Source of the DNA: Aequorivita sp. CIP111184
Lineage (GTDB): Bacteria; Bacteroidota; Bacteroidia; Flavobacteriales; Flavobacteriaceae
Length of the DNA stretch: 64,000 nt
Assembly (NCBI RefSeq): GCF_900489465.1
Contig: NZ_UEFQ01000013.1
Coordinates: forward strand, 558,001 to 622,000
Direction of reading: 5' to 3'
Part shown: positions 53,226 through 63,178 of the stretch, piece after piece
How the letters are laid out: the number at the start of each line of letters is the position of its first letter
Numbering within the stretch: position 1 is the stretch's first letter
Position numbers and translations under genes: made by a program
Notes under the pieces: model-generated
Told to the model about the DNA's origin: nothing
Seen by the model: only the letters and a program-made list of their open reading frames with translations
Database searches by the model: none

Positions 53226-55523
53226 TTACTCTTTTACAGGATTTACTTTATCAGCCTTAAGATTTTCTGCAAAAAAGCCCATCATTGCTTCATACAAGGA
53301 CAATCTATTTTCTTCTTTTCCAAAGCCATGGCCTTCGTCATATTTTACCATATAAGGTACTTCTACCCCTCTTTTTCTTAGGCTTTCAACAATTTGATCT
53401 GCTTCGTCAATATTTACACGTGGATCATTAGCACCTTGAACAACGAATAGTGGTTTCTGGATTTTATTAACGTGTAGCGCAGGCGAAATCTCATCCATAA
53501 TAGCTTTCTCTTCTGGAATATTCGGGTTGTACCAAATTTTATAAAGTAAGTCCCGGTATTTTTCCCAATAAGGAGGAATAGTTTTCATAAACGTATGCAA
53601 ATTGCTTACGCCTACATAATCTACACCACAAGCATATTTATCTGGGGTTTTGGTCATTCCGCGTAATACGGCATAACCACCGTGACTTCCACCGTAAATT
53701 GCAACTTTGTTTTTATCTGCCCAGCCTTGATTTACTATGTAATCAATACCATCTTCCACATCGTCCATGGCTTTACGCCCTATTTGTCCATAACCCGCTT
53801 TTAAAAATTCTTTGCCATAACCACCGGAAACTCTAAAATTGACGTGCAAAGTTGCATAACCGCGACTAGCAAAAAGTTGTGCCTCTGGATTGAACCCCCA
53901 ATTATCCCTGATTCCTTGTGGCCCGCCATGAGGATTTACAATTACAGGCAGCATCTCACCTTTTTTGTAACTGTTTGGAAGCGTGATATAACCGTGAATG
54001 GTAAGTCCATCGCGACTTTTATAAGAAATGGGCTTCATAGTAGCCATATCTTCGGACTTTAACTGTGGCAATAATTTGTACAGAAGGGTTACGGTATCTT
54101 TTTCAACATCGTACAGATAATATTCGCCTACAATTTTGTCGCTGGTAACCGCCACCATATACTGCGATTCGTCATCGGTTCTATCTACGGTGAAAAACTG
54201 CTTCTCTCCAAATTCTTTTTGCAAACGCTTATATATTTTCTTGTAAGTGCTGCTAACTGGAACAATCACTGCCTTTTCGCCCGTGTATGAGAAGTAATCT
54301 ATTTCATAATTGCGTTTTCGGGATAGAGATAATCCGGAAACATCAAAAGTATCATTGCTAAAAATGGTTTTTATCTTTTCATTTTTCTTCAAATCAAAAA
54401 GCTGAATCTCCATTTTGTCTTTTCCCAAATTGGAAATTACATAAGCATCGTCTGGATTGTCAGTATTAGGATTGAAGGAAGAGATACCAAAAACATCTCC
54501 AAAATCTGTAACTCTTAACTGCTTAAATTCACCATCAATGTTATACAAAATTTCAGCATTGATTCCATCAACAATTCGGTTAATAGCACGTAGATTTCCG
54601 TTGCGGTCAAAATCGTAACCAGCTACGGGCGGATCGCCTGCGTTTACTGTATATAACTTTATAGCTTCTCCGGTATTTATATTGAGTTTATAGGGTTCTT
54701 CCTGTTGCAAGTTGTCTTTGTTCATTTGAACAATTACGTGATCCTCGTCTTCTTTCAAAGATTCAATAATGTTTACTTTTACGCCTTCATAAGGAGTAAG
54801 TTCTTTTTTGCTCTCGCCTGTAACATCTACGCCAAAAACGTGATGGTTTTCATTTCCGCCTTTGTCCTGTAGGTAAAGAATACGATTGTTGTTGGCCCAA
54901 AAATAGCCGCGAATTAAATCTTCTTCCTGCTTAATCAATAACGTTTCCTTTTGTGTTGCCGTTTCTTTTAAATATAAATCGCGCTCTCCTGTTTCCCTTC
55001 TTTTCATATAGCTTATAAACCTGCCATTTGGCGAAAGTTTAAACGAATAGGCTTCGGGGGTTTTAAAATAATCTGCAACGGAATATTTATAATTTCCAGT
55101 TTCTTTTGAAGCGAGTTTTGTTAATTCAGCATCTGTTGATGGCAGCGAAGTGTTTCCTGGTTTTGTTTTCAAAGTCTTTTTTAGGGTTAGTGGGTATTCT
55201 TGGCCCATTTGTTCGTAAGTTCCCTCAATGTTGTTCCCAGATAATGTCCCCGTAAAGGTCATTTTCATTTTGGCAGATTTGATGGTAACTTCTTTGTCCT
55301 GTAAAATTACCGAATCCAGTTCAATTCCTGAGGCTCCTTGCACAGGAACATCAAGTGTCGCCGTTAATCCGTCTGCCGTTTGGGTTATGTTGTAGATTAG
55401 TTCCATTTGCATTCCCTGCACATCCAGAGTGCCGCTGTAAGAGCCGTTCAGCTCTTGTGCATTTACTTTTGCTCCTAAAAACAGTAATGTTATTGCGATT
55501 GTAAATTTTATAAGTGTTGTCAT
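53226..55523 (-). CDS. S9 family prolyl oligopeptidase-like peptidase
   Basis: A 765-residue exported serine peptidase with a signal peptide (TLIKFTIAITLLFLGAKVNAQ). A beta-sandwich extension (about 25-115, GSYSGTLDVQGMQMELIYN) precedes the beta-propeller, a feature beyond the basic S9 plan. The catalytic domain has YGGSHGGYAVL (Ser), VQGANDPRVN (Asp) and YDEGHGFGKEENR (His). It cleaves short peptides, likely in the periplasm. Its start is 10 bases from a micro-ORF stop upstream. Confidence 0.92.
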   Translation of the reverse strand: MTTLIKFTIAITLLFLGAKVNAQELNGSYSGTLDVQGMQMELIYNITQTADGLTATLDVPVQGASGIELDSVILQDKEVTIKSAKMKMTFTGTLSGNNIEGTYEQMGQEYPLTLKKTLKTKPGNTSLPSTDAELTKLASKETGNYKYSVADYFKTPEAYSFKLSPNGRFISYMKRRETGERDLYLKETATQKETLLIKQEEDLIRGYFWANNNRILYLQDKGGNENHHVFGVDVTGESKKELTPYEGVKVNIIESLKEDEDHVIVQMNKDNLQQEEPYKLNINTGEAIKLYTVNAGDPPVAGYDFDRNGNLRAINRIVDGINAEILYNIDGEFKQLRVTDFGDVFGISSFNPNTDNPDDAYVISNLGKDKMEIQLFDLKKNEKIKTIFSNDTFDVSGLSLSRKRNYEIDYFSYTGEKAVIVPVSSTYKKIYKRLQKEFGEKQFFTVDRTDDESQYMVAVTSDKIVGEYYLYDVEKDTVTLLYKLLPQLKSEDMATMKPISYKSRDGLTIHGYITLPNSYKKGEMLPVIVNPHGGPQGIRDNWGFNPEAQLFASRGYATLHVNFRVSGGYGKEFLKAGYGQIGRKAMDDVEDGIDYIVNQGWADKNKVAIYGGSHGGYAVLRGMTKTPDKYACGVDYVGVSNLHTFMKTIPPYWEKYRDLLYKIWYNPNIPEEKAIMDEISPALHVNKIQKPLFVVQGANDPRVNIDEADQIVESLRKRGVEVPYMVKYDEGHGFGKEENRLSLYEAMMGFFAENLKADKVNPVKE

Positions 55524-55533
55524 AATGTTTTAT

Positions 55534-55632
55534 TTAGAATATTAGTTTTACGATTAAATAGATTGAAATTCCTATTATAATTCCAATTCCAAATTTGATA
55601 GCTTGAATACGTTTTGTGGTTTTGCTTTTCAT
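55534..55632 (-). CDS. 32-residue membrane micro-protein
   Basis: A 32-codon ORF missed by usual length limits. The peptide MKSKTTKRIQAIKFGIGIII followed by GISIYLIVKLIF has a short basic N terminus and one membrane helix. It resembles the first 35 residues of the gene directly upstream (MKSQKNQKRNHKLIVKIILG, then FIIGISFG): both start MKS, have a basic stretch and share the GIS helix. It lies 18 bases after that gene's stop and 10 before the S9 peptidase start. Real translation is not proven. Confidence 0.5.
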   Translation of the reverse strand: MKSKTTKRIQAIKFGIGIIIGISIYLIVKLIF

Positions 55633-55650
55633 ACTTGTATATTTAAATTA

Positions 55651-56073
55651 TTATTGATTTAAAATACTCCCGTTCTTGATTTTTACAATTTCATTTTTCT
55701 CTTCTGATTTAAATTGAAAGGAGATAAAATCTACCGAAGCATAATTTTCAACCTCTTGTTTTAAAATTTCGTTCAACCGTGTGGCTTCCTCTTTTTCCGA
55801 AGAATAATAATCGCAATTTATTAGCGTGAAGCTTAATTTCTTATTGCTGAAACCGTCTTCTTTGCTGAACTGAATTCCAACTGCTCCGAAATTTGAAGTG
55901 ATACTTTCGCACTGACAGTTTTGTTGAATGGTTTTTTCAATGGAAGAAGTAAGTTTTTTTTCAGATTTGAAGAATTTACCTACACCGAAACCAAATGAAA
56001 TCCCGATTATAAAACCGAGGATTATTTTTACAATAAGTTTGTGATTGCGTTTTTGATTTTTTTGTGATTTCAT
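55651..56073 (-). CDS. Membrane-anchored protein of unknown function
   Basis: A 140-residue protein from the ATG at 56073; an upstream ATG at 56124 is rejected because the anchored MKSQ start is the natural one. A basic N terminus is followed by one membrane helix (LIVKIILGFIIGISFGFGVG) and a soluble domain with a CQCES motif (two cysteines) near residue 60. No family recognised. Same strand as the micro-protein, which looks like a truncated paralogue of its start. Confidence 0.65.
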   Translation of the reverse strand: MKSQKNQKRNHKLIVKIILGFIIGISFGFGVGKFFKSEKKLTSSIEKTIQQNCQCESITSNFGAVGIQFSKEDGFSNKKLSFTLINCDYYSSEKEEATRLNEILKQEVENYASVDFISFQFKSEEKNEIVKIKNGSILNQ

Positions 56074-56283
56074 ATAAATTGTTTTAGTGGTTAATTTCTG
56101 AAACAAACTTGCAACACAAAACACATTAATAAAAGAGAAGCTTCCCTAGATTTAGGAAATTGGGGAATATAAATAACGATGAAATATACTGTGTTTAAAG
56201 AGCTTAAGGGAATTTTATAAAAATAGAAAAGACGACGAATTCGCTAACCCTATATTTATAAATCTAGGGTTCAAAAGAGTTTT

Positions 56284-58005
56284 TTAGGCGATATTCTTAA
56301 TTTCTTTAATGTAGAAAGAAGGGTTCAGTCCTGTATCTTTTTTGAAGTATTTTGTAAAGGAATCTGCCGATTTATATCCCACTTCCTCGGCGATAGATTG
56401 AATGGAGTAGGACCTAAAAATCACATCGTTTTTAAGGCGGACAATGGTGTAATTAATACGAAGATCGTTTATGTACGTATTGAAGTTTTTACCGTAATGG
56501 GAGTTAATTACTTTTGACAGATAAGAGGTGTTTGTATTTATCTTTTTTGCAACATTGTATGAGTTACATTCCTGTTTTAGAAAATATTCCTGTTTCTCTA
56601 ACTTTTTAAGCCCTGCTAAAATTTGTTGTTTTGTTTCTTCGGATACATCAGTGGTGTTTTTTTCTTCCAGCACCTCATCTTTCGTATCAATAATAGAAAG
56701 TTCATTTTCTGAAGAATGCTTCATTTTGTTAAGTAAAGCTTCAAATTTGGCTTCGTTTTTCTTTTTGTTTCTGTAAAAGTGAAGTAAGACAAAAAGCAAT
56801 GCTAAAATTATCAGCGAAGCTCCTAAAAATAAATAATTCAGGTAGGTTTGCTTTTTGTTTTTTTCTGTTTCCAGCGTTTTCAGTTCGGTTCTGAATCTTT
56901 CTATTTCCTGTGCTTTAGTGGAAGCTTTTAGATCACTTTTTATTTTATCGAATTCTGAGGTGGAATTAATATACTTTTCAAAATAATAATTCGCCTTTTC
57001 AAAATTGCCTGTTTCTTTAAAGCTGTCTGCCAAAAGCTTGTAGTAATTGTCCATATACCCTTCCTCCGAAGGTTTTACGTCATACTTTTCCAAGCCTTTT
57101 AACAACGTAGTTTTTGCCTCCTCAAAATTGCCTTCCCCGTGCGCCGCTTTTCCCAAATCATAATTCATTCTCAAATCCATCAATGGTGAATTTGGATCAC
57201 ACAGTTGTGAAGCGAAAGCAAAATTTTTCTTGGCAGCACTATATTTTTTCTCGAAGAAATCAATTTCGCCTCTTGTTATATAAAGGATTCTTTGACCGCA
57301 ACTATCTTCGGGAGTTATCAATTTTGAAATTTGCTTGGCGTAGTGCTTAGCGGAATCCGCCTGCTTTATTTTAAGAAAGGATTCGGAAAGTAAATAATAG
57401 CAATTTACGAGAACCTGCTTTTTCTCAACAGAAGTATACACAGAATCAAGCGGCTTATTTTTATAAATTGAGATGGTTTTTTTACGAATATCAATTGCTT
57501 GTTGGGTATCTCCAGATAGTTGTAATATATAAGCTATATTTATTAAAATAGCTTCCCTATAATCATCATTATCTAATTTTTGGGCAAGCTCGAGTGCCTT
57601 ATTTAGTTCATCCAATGCCAAGGATGCGTCCGGAACAAGCATTTTGCTTTTCGCTCCCAAAATATGCGCTGTAATAATTTGCTCCTCCAATTGGTTTTTT
57701 TCGGCAAATTCTAGCGTTTTTTTAAAATACTCCTGTCCTTTCTGGAGTTGGCGGTGACTTAGATAAGTTGAAGTAAGAGCTTCCAAGCCTAAATACTGTT
57801 GTTTTTTATCTTTTTCTCTTATGGCTTTTTGTATGTAAGCGTTGCATAAAATAACAGATTTTGATAGATCTGTGTTAATGTATTTCTGAATAGAGTCACT
57901 AAGTGATTCAAAAGACAATTGCGAAAGCTCTGTTTTTTCCTGCCCAAAAAACATCGAACAATTTAAAAGAAAACAAAAAAGAAGAAATTTTTTAAATAGG
58001 GACAT
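56284..58005 (-). CDS. AraC-type regulator with periplasmic TPR region
   Basis: A 573-residue membrane regulator. Layout: signal anchor (KKFLLFCFLLNCSMFFGQ), TPR-rich region facing the periplasm (about 30-390, repeats like YREAILINIAYILQLSGDTQQAIDIRKK), one membrane helix (TYLNYLFLGASLIILALLFV), a cytoplasmic linker, and two AraC helix-turn-helices at the end (NTSYLSKVINSHYG, then IAEEVGYKSADSFTKYFKK). Such TPR-AraC proteins sense unknown signals and regulate nearby genes. ATG at 58005 is chosen over an upstream ATG at 58047 because it starts the signal peptide. Divergent target not evident. Confidence 0.85.
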   Translation of the reverse strand: MSLFKKFLLFCFLLNCSMFFGQEKTELSQLSFESLSDSIQKYINTDLSKSVILCNAYIQKAIREKDKKQQYLGLEALTSTYLSHRQLQKGQEYFKKTLEFAEKNQLEEQIITAHILGAKSKMLVPDASLALDELNKALELAQKLDNDDYREAILINIAYILQLSGDTQQAIDIRKKTISIYKNKPLDSVYTSVEKKQVLVNCYYLLSESFLKIKQADSAKHYAKQISKLITPEDSCGQRILYITRGEIDFFEKKYSAAKKNFAFASQLCDPNSPLMDLRMNYDLGKAAHGEGNFEEAKTTLLKGLEKYDVKPSEEGYMDNYYKLLADSFKETGNFEKANYYFEKYINSTSEFDKIKSDLKASTKAQEIERFRTELKTLETEKNKKQTYLNYLFLGASLIILALLFVLLHFYRNKKKNEAKFEALLNKMKHSSENELSIIDTKDEVLEEKNTTDVSEETKQQILAGLKKLEKQEYFLKQECNSYNVAKKINTNTSYLSKVINSHYGKNFNTYINDLRINYTIVRLKNDVIFRSYSIQSIAEEVGYKSADSFTKYFKKDTGLNPSFYIKEIKNIA

Positions 58006-58056
58006 AAATATTCTGGTATGGCTTTCATTTAACTTGCTATGCGCCAAAGATACTAT

Positions 58057-59127
58057 TTAAAATAAACGCATCTGCGGGTTTTTAAGCTGCAGAAAATGCG
58101 ATACATCCAAAGGCTCAGTTTTTCGGTCTTTTAAAAACTTATTTTTGGCAAGATTCATTGTGTTTTTTACTTGTTCGCTAATGGTTCCTTCACCTTTCAT
58201 TCGCCTTCCCCAATTGCTATCGTTGAGGTTTCCGCCGTGGCATTCGGCAATTTGGTTTAGAATTCTCTCAGCTTTATCTGGTATGGTTTTGTGCGCCCAA
58301 TCCTTAAAAATTTCGGCAATTTGGCCGTTTAATCTAACAATGGTGTAACTCACATCGTTCGCTCCAAGTTCGGCAACTTTTTTTACCAAAGGAAGAATTT
58401 CGTGACTGTTCAGCGAAGGAATAATTGGTGCCATCATTACCCGAACGGGAATTCCATTTTCTGAAAGGGTTTCCACAGTTTTTAACCGTTGTTTTATAGT
58501 CGCCGTTCTTGGTTCCAACAAGCGTCTCGTATCTTCTGAAAGGGAAGTGATGGAAATGTTTACTGAAATAATATTCAGTTTTGCCATTTCTTTCAAAATA
58601 TCAAGATCGCGGAGAATCAATGAATTTTTGGTGATAATGCCAGTTGGGTGTTTCCACTTCAGCATTACCTCCAAACATTTTCGTGTGATTTCAAGTTTTC
58701 GTTCCAATGGCTGGTAACAATCTGTGTTACCCGAAAAAACGATGGGGTTTCCCTGCCAATTTTTTGAAGTTATTTTTTCCTCTAAAAGCTGGGGCGCATT
58801 TTTTTTGAAAAGGATATTTCGTTCAAAATCCAATCCCGCGCCATAACCCCAATATTCGTGACTATTGCGTGCGTAACAATATACGCAACCGTGCTCGCAA
58901 CCTTGGTAAGGATTGGCTGAAAAACCCATCCCCACATCGGGGCTATCAACTTTATTTACAAACGTTTTCGGAAAAACTTCAATATAGTTTGTTTTGTTCT
59001 TGTCTGCTTCTTCACCTTCCGCTTCACAAAAATTGAGGTACTCATCCAGCACTTCGTGACTGTTTTCGAAAAAACGGTTATTTATATTTTTTTGTGCACC
59101 ACGGCCCTTTAGAACATTATCAGCCAT
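58057..59127 (-). CDS. PA0069-family radical SAM protein
   Basis: A 356-residue radical SAM enzyme. The iron-sulfur motif is GCEHGCVYCYARNSHEY (Cys-x3-Cys-x2-Cys), followed by the SPL-like VFSGNTDCYQPLE. It belongs to the group annotated as PA0069 or spore photoproduct lyase-like; it lacks full SplB function evidence. The target is unknown. It lies upstream of the AraC-type regulator gene, 52 bases before it on the same strand, so co-transcription is possible. Confidence 0.9.
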   Translation of the reverse strand: MADNVLKGRGAQKNINNRFFENSHEVLDEYLNFCEAEGEEADKNKTNYIEVFPKTFVNKVDSPDVGMGFSANPYQGCEHGCVYCYARNSHEYWGYGAGLDFERNILFKKNAPQLLEEKITSKNWQGNPIVFSGNTDCYQPLERKLEITRKCLEVMLKWKHPTGIITKNSLILRDLDILKEMAKLNIISVNISITSLSEDTRRLLEPRTATIKQRLKTVETLSENGIPVRVMMAPIIPSLNSHEILPLVKKVAELGANDVSYTIVRLNGQIAEIFKDWAHKTIPDKAERILNQIAECHGGNLNDSNWGRRMKGEGTISEQVKNTMNLAKNKFLKDRKTEPLDVSHFLQLKNPQMRLF

Positions 59128-59202
59128 AAAAAAACTTTGAAAATTTTACTCTTCAAAGTTAATTATTATTTGGATTATTTCCTTTTATATTTGGAAATAT
59201 TC

Positions 59203-61020
59203 CTATTTAATTGCCTTTTCGAATTTTTCTTTTCCACCAACAACTGGAATTTCAATTGTTGTTTCATCAAGATTAACAGTTAATATAGTTCCCGGTTCGG
59301 GCAAAAGTGTAAATTGACTATCACTTGAAAAAATCATCAAGCCAATTTGTTGCCCAGCGGGAATTACTTGATCGTCTGGTATAAGATTAAAAGACATTTC
59401 GTAGAACTTTCCAGGTTTTAAAGGCTCACTTTCTGAAATGGATTTGTAGTTCTGCGGATCTGCCCACCCTCGCGTAATAATATTGTCGGTTATTTTTGCA
59501 TTCTTGTCTTTATTCCAAGGCAAAGAAACCATCCAAACAGAAAGATTGGCTGCGGGTTTACTGCTGGCTAATTTGATGTTCAATTTTGAAAGACCAGATA
59601 TATGCAGGTCTTTCTTTAAAATAGGTGTTACAAAAAGTAGTCTGTGGTCTGAAATTGGAAGTTGAGCAAGTTCTTCGCCAGAAAAATTATAATCGTCCGT
59701 CAAGATTTTGGTGCCTTGTTTCTTGTTTTTTCCAACAGTTAAAACTCCTTCATTTGGGGAGGTGGAATTTAAATGAAGCGTAACTTTTTTAGCCTCCGGA
59801 TTTGGATAATCTGCGTAGGGAGTAGGGTTGTCATTTTTATCATCTTCGCGAACAATCCAAGCTTTCGGCTCTTTTTCAATCCCATTATCAATTCCGAAAA
59901 GGTAACGTGTAAACCAACGGTTCATCATAGAAAACGGTGGTGGTCCTCCGTGACCGTTTTGATGGTAATAGATTTTTACAGGCAAGCCCATTTCCTCTGC
60001 AGCTTTGTAAATTCTGTAGCTGTGTTCAGGCATTACGTTCCAATCGTTAAAACCGTGCGACATAAATAGCGCGGCTTTCATTGGCTTCATATCGTTCAAA
60101 TAATCGCGACCCGCCCAAAACTCATTGTAATCACCAGTTTTGCGGTCTATTCCATTTTTAATTTCGTCATCGCGATACGTTGCATTATTATAAGCACGTT
60201 TCGATTCATCACCACTGTTTATGAAATCATAAAGTACATCCACATCTTCGCCCAAATATCCACCCGGCGAACGCACCAATCCGTTGCTTCGGTAATAATG
60301 GTAATAGGAAGTATTTGGCGCGATGGGAATTATAGCCTCAAGCCCTTCAACACCAGTGGTTGCAGCTGCCAGCGGAATTGTTCCATTATAAGAAGTACCT
60401 GTCATGCCAACTTTACCAGTGGTCCAATAAGCTTTTACTTCTTCGTTTCCGTCTGGAGTTGTGTAGGCTTTTGCACGACCGTTTAACCAATCGATAACTG
60501 CTTTAGGAGCTAAGGATTCATTATCACCGCCTACGGTTGGCGAACCTTGCGAAAGTCCCGTTCCCGGCGAAGAGGAATGAATAACAATGTAACCTCGCGG
60601 AACCCAGGTTTTAATTTGTGAATTTGAAATTATAGGCCGTTCTCCAAGTCTTTTTACTGAAGGATGTACAATTTCCTTTTCGGGAGCACCCAATTCGTGA
60701 TGCACATCGTGAAAAGCTCCTTCAACTTCTGGCGCAACGCCTGCAAAATATGGGCTTGATTCATAAACCACGGGAAGTTTCAAGCCATCTTCGGTTTGTT
60801 TGGGCCGCGTAACATCTACGTGCATTCTGTCTAGTTTGCCATCGCCGTCAGTGTTAAAAGTGGTTTCAACCCAAAGATCTGTTCTTATCCAATCTTTTTG
60901 ATTTTCAAAAGCGGGAACAATTTGTGCTTCACCGTTTTTAAACCAAGGTTCGGCTTTTTCTTGGGCAGTTACAGAAAAGGTAAAAGCTAGAGCTAAAAAA
61001 AGTAAGATGTAATTTTTCAT
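59203..61020 (-). CDS. X-Pro dipeptidyl-peptidase (S15, CocE/NonD)
   Basis: A 605-residue exported hydrolase with a signal peptide (NYILLFLALAFTFSVTAQ). The catalytic Ser is in VGMTGTSYNGTIPLAAA, the Asp in SHGFNDWNV, and His in YYHQNGHGG. A C-terminal jelly-roll domain (from about 440) completes the CocE/NonD plan. It removes X-Pro dipeptides from peptide N termini or hydrolyses esters. Its stop is 77 bases from the radical SAM gene start, and the enoyl-CoA hydratase gene ends just upstream (17 bases), so the three may be one transcript. Confidence 0.9.
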   Translation of the reverse strand: MKNYILLFLALAFTFSVTAQEKAEPWFKNGEAQIVPAFENQKDWIRTDLWVETTFNTDGDGKLDRMHVDVTRPKQTEDGLKLPVVYESSPYFAGVAPEVEGAFHDVHHELGAPEKEIVHPSVKRLGERPIISNSQIKTWVPRGYIVIHSSSPGTGLSQGSPTVGGDNESLAPKAVIDWLNGRAKAYTTPDGNEEVKAYWTTGKVGMTGTSYNGTIPLAAATTGVEGLEAIIPIAPNTSYYHYYRSNGLVRSPGGYLGEDVDVLYDFINSGDESKRAYNNATYRDDEIKNGIDRKTGDYNEFWAGRDYLNDMKPMKAALFMSHGFNDWNVMPEHSYRIYKAAEEMGLPVKIYYHQNGHGGPPPFSMMNRWFTRYLFGIDNGIEKEPKAWIVREDDKNDNPTPYADYPNPEAKKVTLHLNSTSPNEGVLTVGKNKKQGTKILTDDYNFSGEELAQLPISDHRLLFVTPILKKDLHISGLSKLNIKLASSKPAANLSVWMVSLPWNKDKNAKITDNIITRGWADPQNYKSISESEPLKPGKFYEMSFNLIPDDQVIPAGQQIGLMIFSSDSQFTLLPEPGTILTVNLDETTIEIPVVGGKEKFEKAIK

Positions 61021-61036
61021 ACTATTCTTTAATTAA

Positions 61037-61819
61037 TTATTTCCCAGGAAAATCAGCTTTTCTCTTTTGAAGAAATGCCTGTGTGCCTTCTTTAAAATCT
61101 TCGGTGCCAAAACAATTACCGAACTCTTCAATTTCAACTTCAAAACCGTTTTCGCCATCTTCATAATTTGCATTGATTGCACGAATTGCTGACGTTATTG
61201 CAACCGAAGAATTTTTCATAATTTTTCCAGCAATTTTTCCAGCAAATTCTAACAATTCTTCCGGAGTTGTTACGTGGTTTACCAAGCCGTATTGCAGCGC
61301 TTGAGTAGCATCAATCATCCCGGCGGTCATAATCATTTCCATCGCGCGGCCTTTGCCCACCAATTGTGGTAAACGCTGTGTGCCGCCATAGCCAGGAATT
61401 ACGCCCAATGAAACTTCGGGAAGCCCCATTTTTGCATTATCGGAAGCAATACGGAAATGTGACGCCATCGCCAATTCTAATCCCCCGCCCAAAGCGAAAC
61501 CGTTTACGGCTGCAATTACTGGTTTTGAAAAGTTTGCAACAAAATCAAACAATAATTCTTGTCCTTTTGCAGCTAACTTTCCACCTTCTTCAATTGAAAA
61601 ATCGGCAAATTCACTAATGTCTGCTCCTGCAATAAACGCTTTTTCGCCACTTCCAGTTACAATTACCACTTTCGTTTTGGAAGAATTTTCAGCTTTCTCA
61701 AAAGCATCGTGCAACTCTTGGATGGTTTCACGATTCAAGGCGTTCAATTTTGAAGGGCGATTGATAGTGATGGTTGTGATGCCGTTTTTAGTGTCTGAAA
61801 GGATGTTTTGGTAACTCAT
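61037..61819 (-). CDS. Enoyl-CoA hydratase/isomerase
   Basis: A 260-residue crotonase-fold enzyme. AGADISEFADF (about 65-75) and AVNGFALGGGLELAMASHFR (about 105-124) form the CoA pocket and oxyanion hole; LPEVSLGVIPGYGGTQRLP holds the catalytic Glu. The sequence suggests an ordinary short-chain enoyl-CoA hydratase of beta-oxidation. It lies 17 bases before the X-Pro peptidase start. Confidence 0.92.
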   Translation of the reverse strand: MSYQNILSDTKNGITTITINRPSKLNALNRETIQELHDAFEKAENSSKTKVVIVTGSGEKAFIAGADISEFADFSIEEGGKLAAKGQELLFDFVANFSKPVIAAVNGFALGGGLELAMASHFRIASDNAKMGLPEVSLGVIPGYGGTQRLPQLVGKGRAMEMIMTAGMIDATQALQYGLVNHVTTPEELLEFAGKIAGKIMKNSSVAITSAIRAINANYEDGENGFEVEIEEFGNCFGTEDFKEGTQAFLQKRKADFPGK

Positions 61820-61865
61820 TTTAAATATTTTTAAATGTGAGTGATGTGTACTACATCACGAAAAA

Positions 61866-63137
61866 TTATTTTATAAAATCAAATCCGCAATATGGAACTA
61901 AAACTTCGGGGATTTTTATTCCATCTTCCGTTTGATAGTTTTCAAGAATTCCTGCTAAAACTCTTGGCAATGCCAATGAGCTTCCGTTTAAAGTGTGTGC
62001 AAGTTTATTCTTTCCGTCAGAATCTTTAAAGCGAAGTTTTAAACGGTTCGCTTGAAAAGTTTCAAAATTTGAAACTGAAGAAATTTCCAACCAACGATCT
62101 TGCGCAGTTGAAAATACTTCAAAATCGTATGTTAAAGCTGAAGTAAAACCTAAATCGCCGCCACAAAGACGAAGAATTCTGTACGGCAATTTCAACTCAC
62201 GAAGAATGTCTTTAACGTGCTCAACCATTCCATCCAAAGCAGCATATGAATTATCGGGATGCTCAATGCGAACTATTTCAACTTTATCAAATTGGTGCAG
62301 ACGGTTTAAACCGCGAACGTGTGCGCCGTAACTTCCAGCTTCGCGACGGAAACAAGGTGTATAAGCGGTACATGTTATAGGTAAATCTGAATTATTCAGC
62401 AAATCGCCCCGGAACATATTTGTTACTGGCACCTCAGCTGTTGGAATTAAATAAAGATCGTCAATGCCCACATGATACATTTGTCCTTCTTTATCTGGTA
62501 ATTGCCCAGTTCCATAACCGGATGCTTCATTAACCAAATGGGGCACTTGATATTCTGTATAGCCAGCGGAAGTATTTTTGTCTAAAAAGTAAGCAATCAA
62601 TGCGCGCTGTAAACGGGCTCCTTTTCCTTTATAAACTGGAAAACCTGCGCCTGTAATTTTCACACCGAGTTCAAAATCGATTAAATCATATTTTTTGGCA
62701 AGCTCCCAATGCGGCAATGCTCCTTCAACAAGTTTTGGAATGTCGCCTTCCTTGTAAACTTCTTCGTTATCATTCTCGTCGGTTCCGGCCGGTACCAAAT
62801 CATTTGGGATATTTGGAAGCGTGTAAAGTAGCTGTTGTAACTTTTCAGCAGCAGCCAACATTTGGTCGTTTAGTTGCTTTGAAGATTCCTTCAACTCAAC
62901 CGTTTTTTCCTTTAGTTCGTTTGCTTTTTGTGTTTCACCGCTTTGAAAAAGCTTCCCAATTTCTTTTGAGTAGGAATTGCTTTGCGCTAAAACTTCATCT
63001 AACTGCGCTTGCGAACTGCGGCGTTCTTCATCAAGGTTTAAAATTTCTTCCATAGTGGAAGCTGCGTCAATACCACGTTTGGCAAGGGCTTTTATATATT
63101 TTTCTTTGTTTTCGCGAATGTTGGTTACTTCTAGCAT
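61866..63137 (-). CDS. serS: Serine-tRNA ligase
   Basis: A 423-residue class II synthetase. The N-terminal coiled-coil arm (about 25-110: LDEERRSSQAQLDEVLAQSN, ELKESSKQLNDQML) grips the long variable arm of tRNA-Ser. Motif 2 is CFRREAGSYGAHVRGLNRLH (about 265-284), and motif 3 is in the NGSSLALPRVLAGILEN segment. Full length for the family. It precedes the enoyl-CoA hydratase gene by 46 bases on the same strand. Confidence 0.97.
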   Translation of the reverse strand: MLEVTNIRENKEKYIKALAKRGIDAASTMEEILNLDEERRSSQAQLDEVLAQSNSYSKEIGKLFQSGETQKANELKEKTVELKESSKQLNDQMLAAAEKLQQLLYTLPNIPNDLVPAGTDENDNEEVYKEGDIPKLVEGALPHWELAKKYDLIDFELGVKITGAGFPVYKGKGARLQRALIAYFLDKNTSAGYTEYQVPHLVNEASGYGTGQLPDKEGQMYHVGIDDLYLIPTAEVPVTNMFRGDLLNNSDLPITCTAYTPCFRREAGSYGAHVRGLNRLHQFDKVEIVRIEHPDNSYAALDGMVEHVKDILRELKLPYRILRLCGGDLGFTSALTYDFEVFSTAQDRWLEISSVSNFETFQANRLKLRFKDSDGKNKLAHTLNGSSLALPRVLAGILENYQTEDGIKIPEVLVPYCGFDFIK

Positions 63138-63178
63138 TTTCCTAAATTAATTTGAAAAGCAAAGTTAGGAAAATCACC

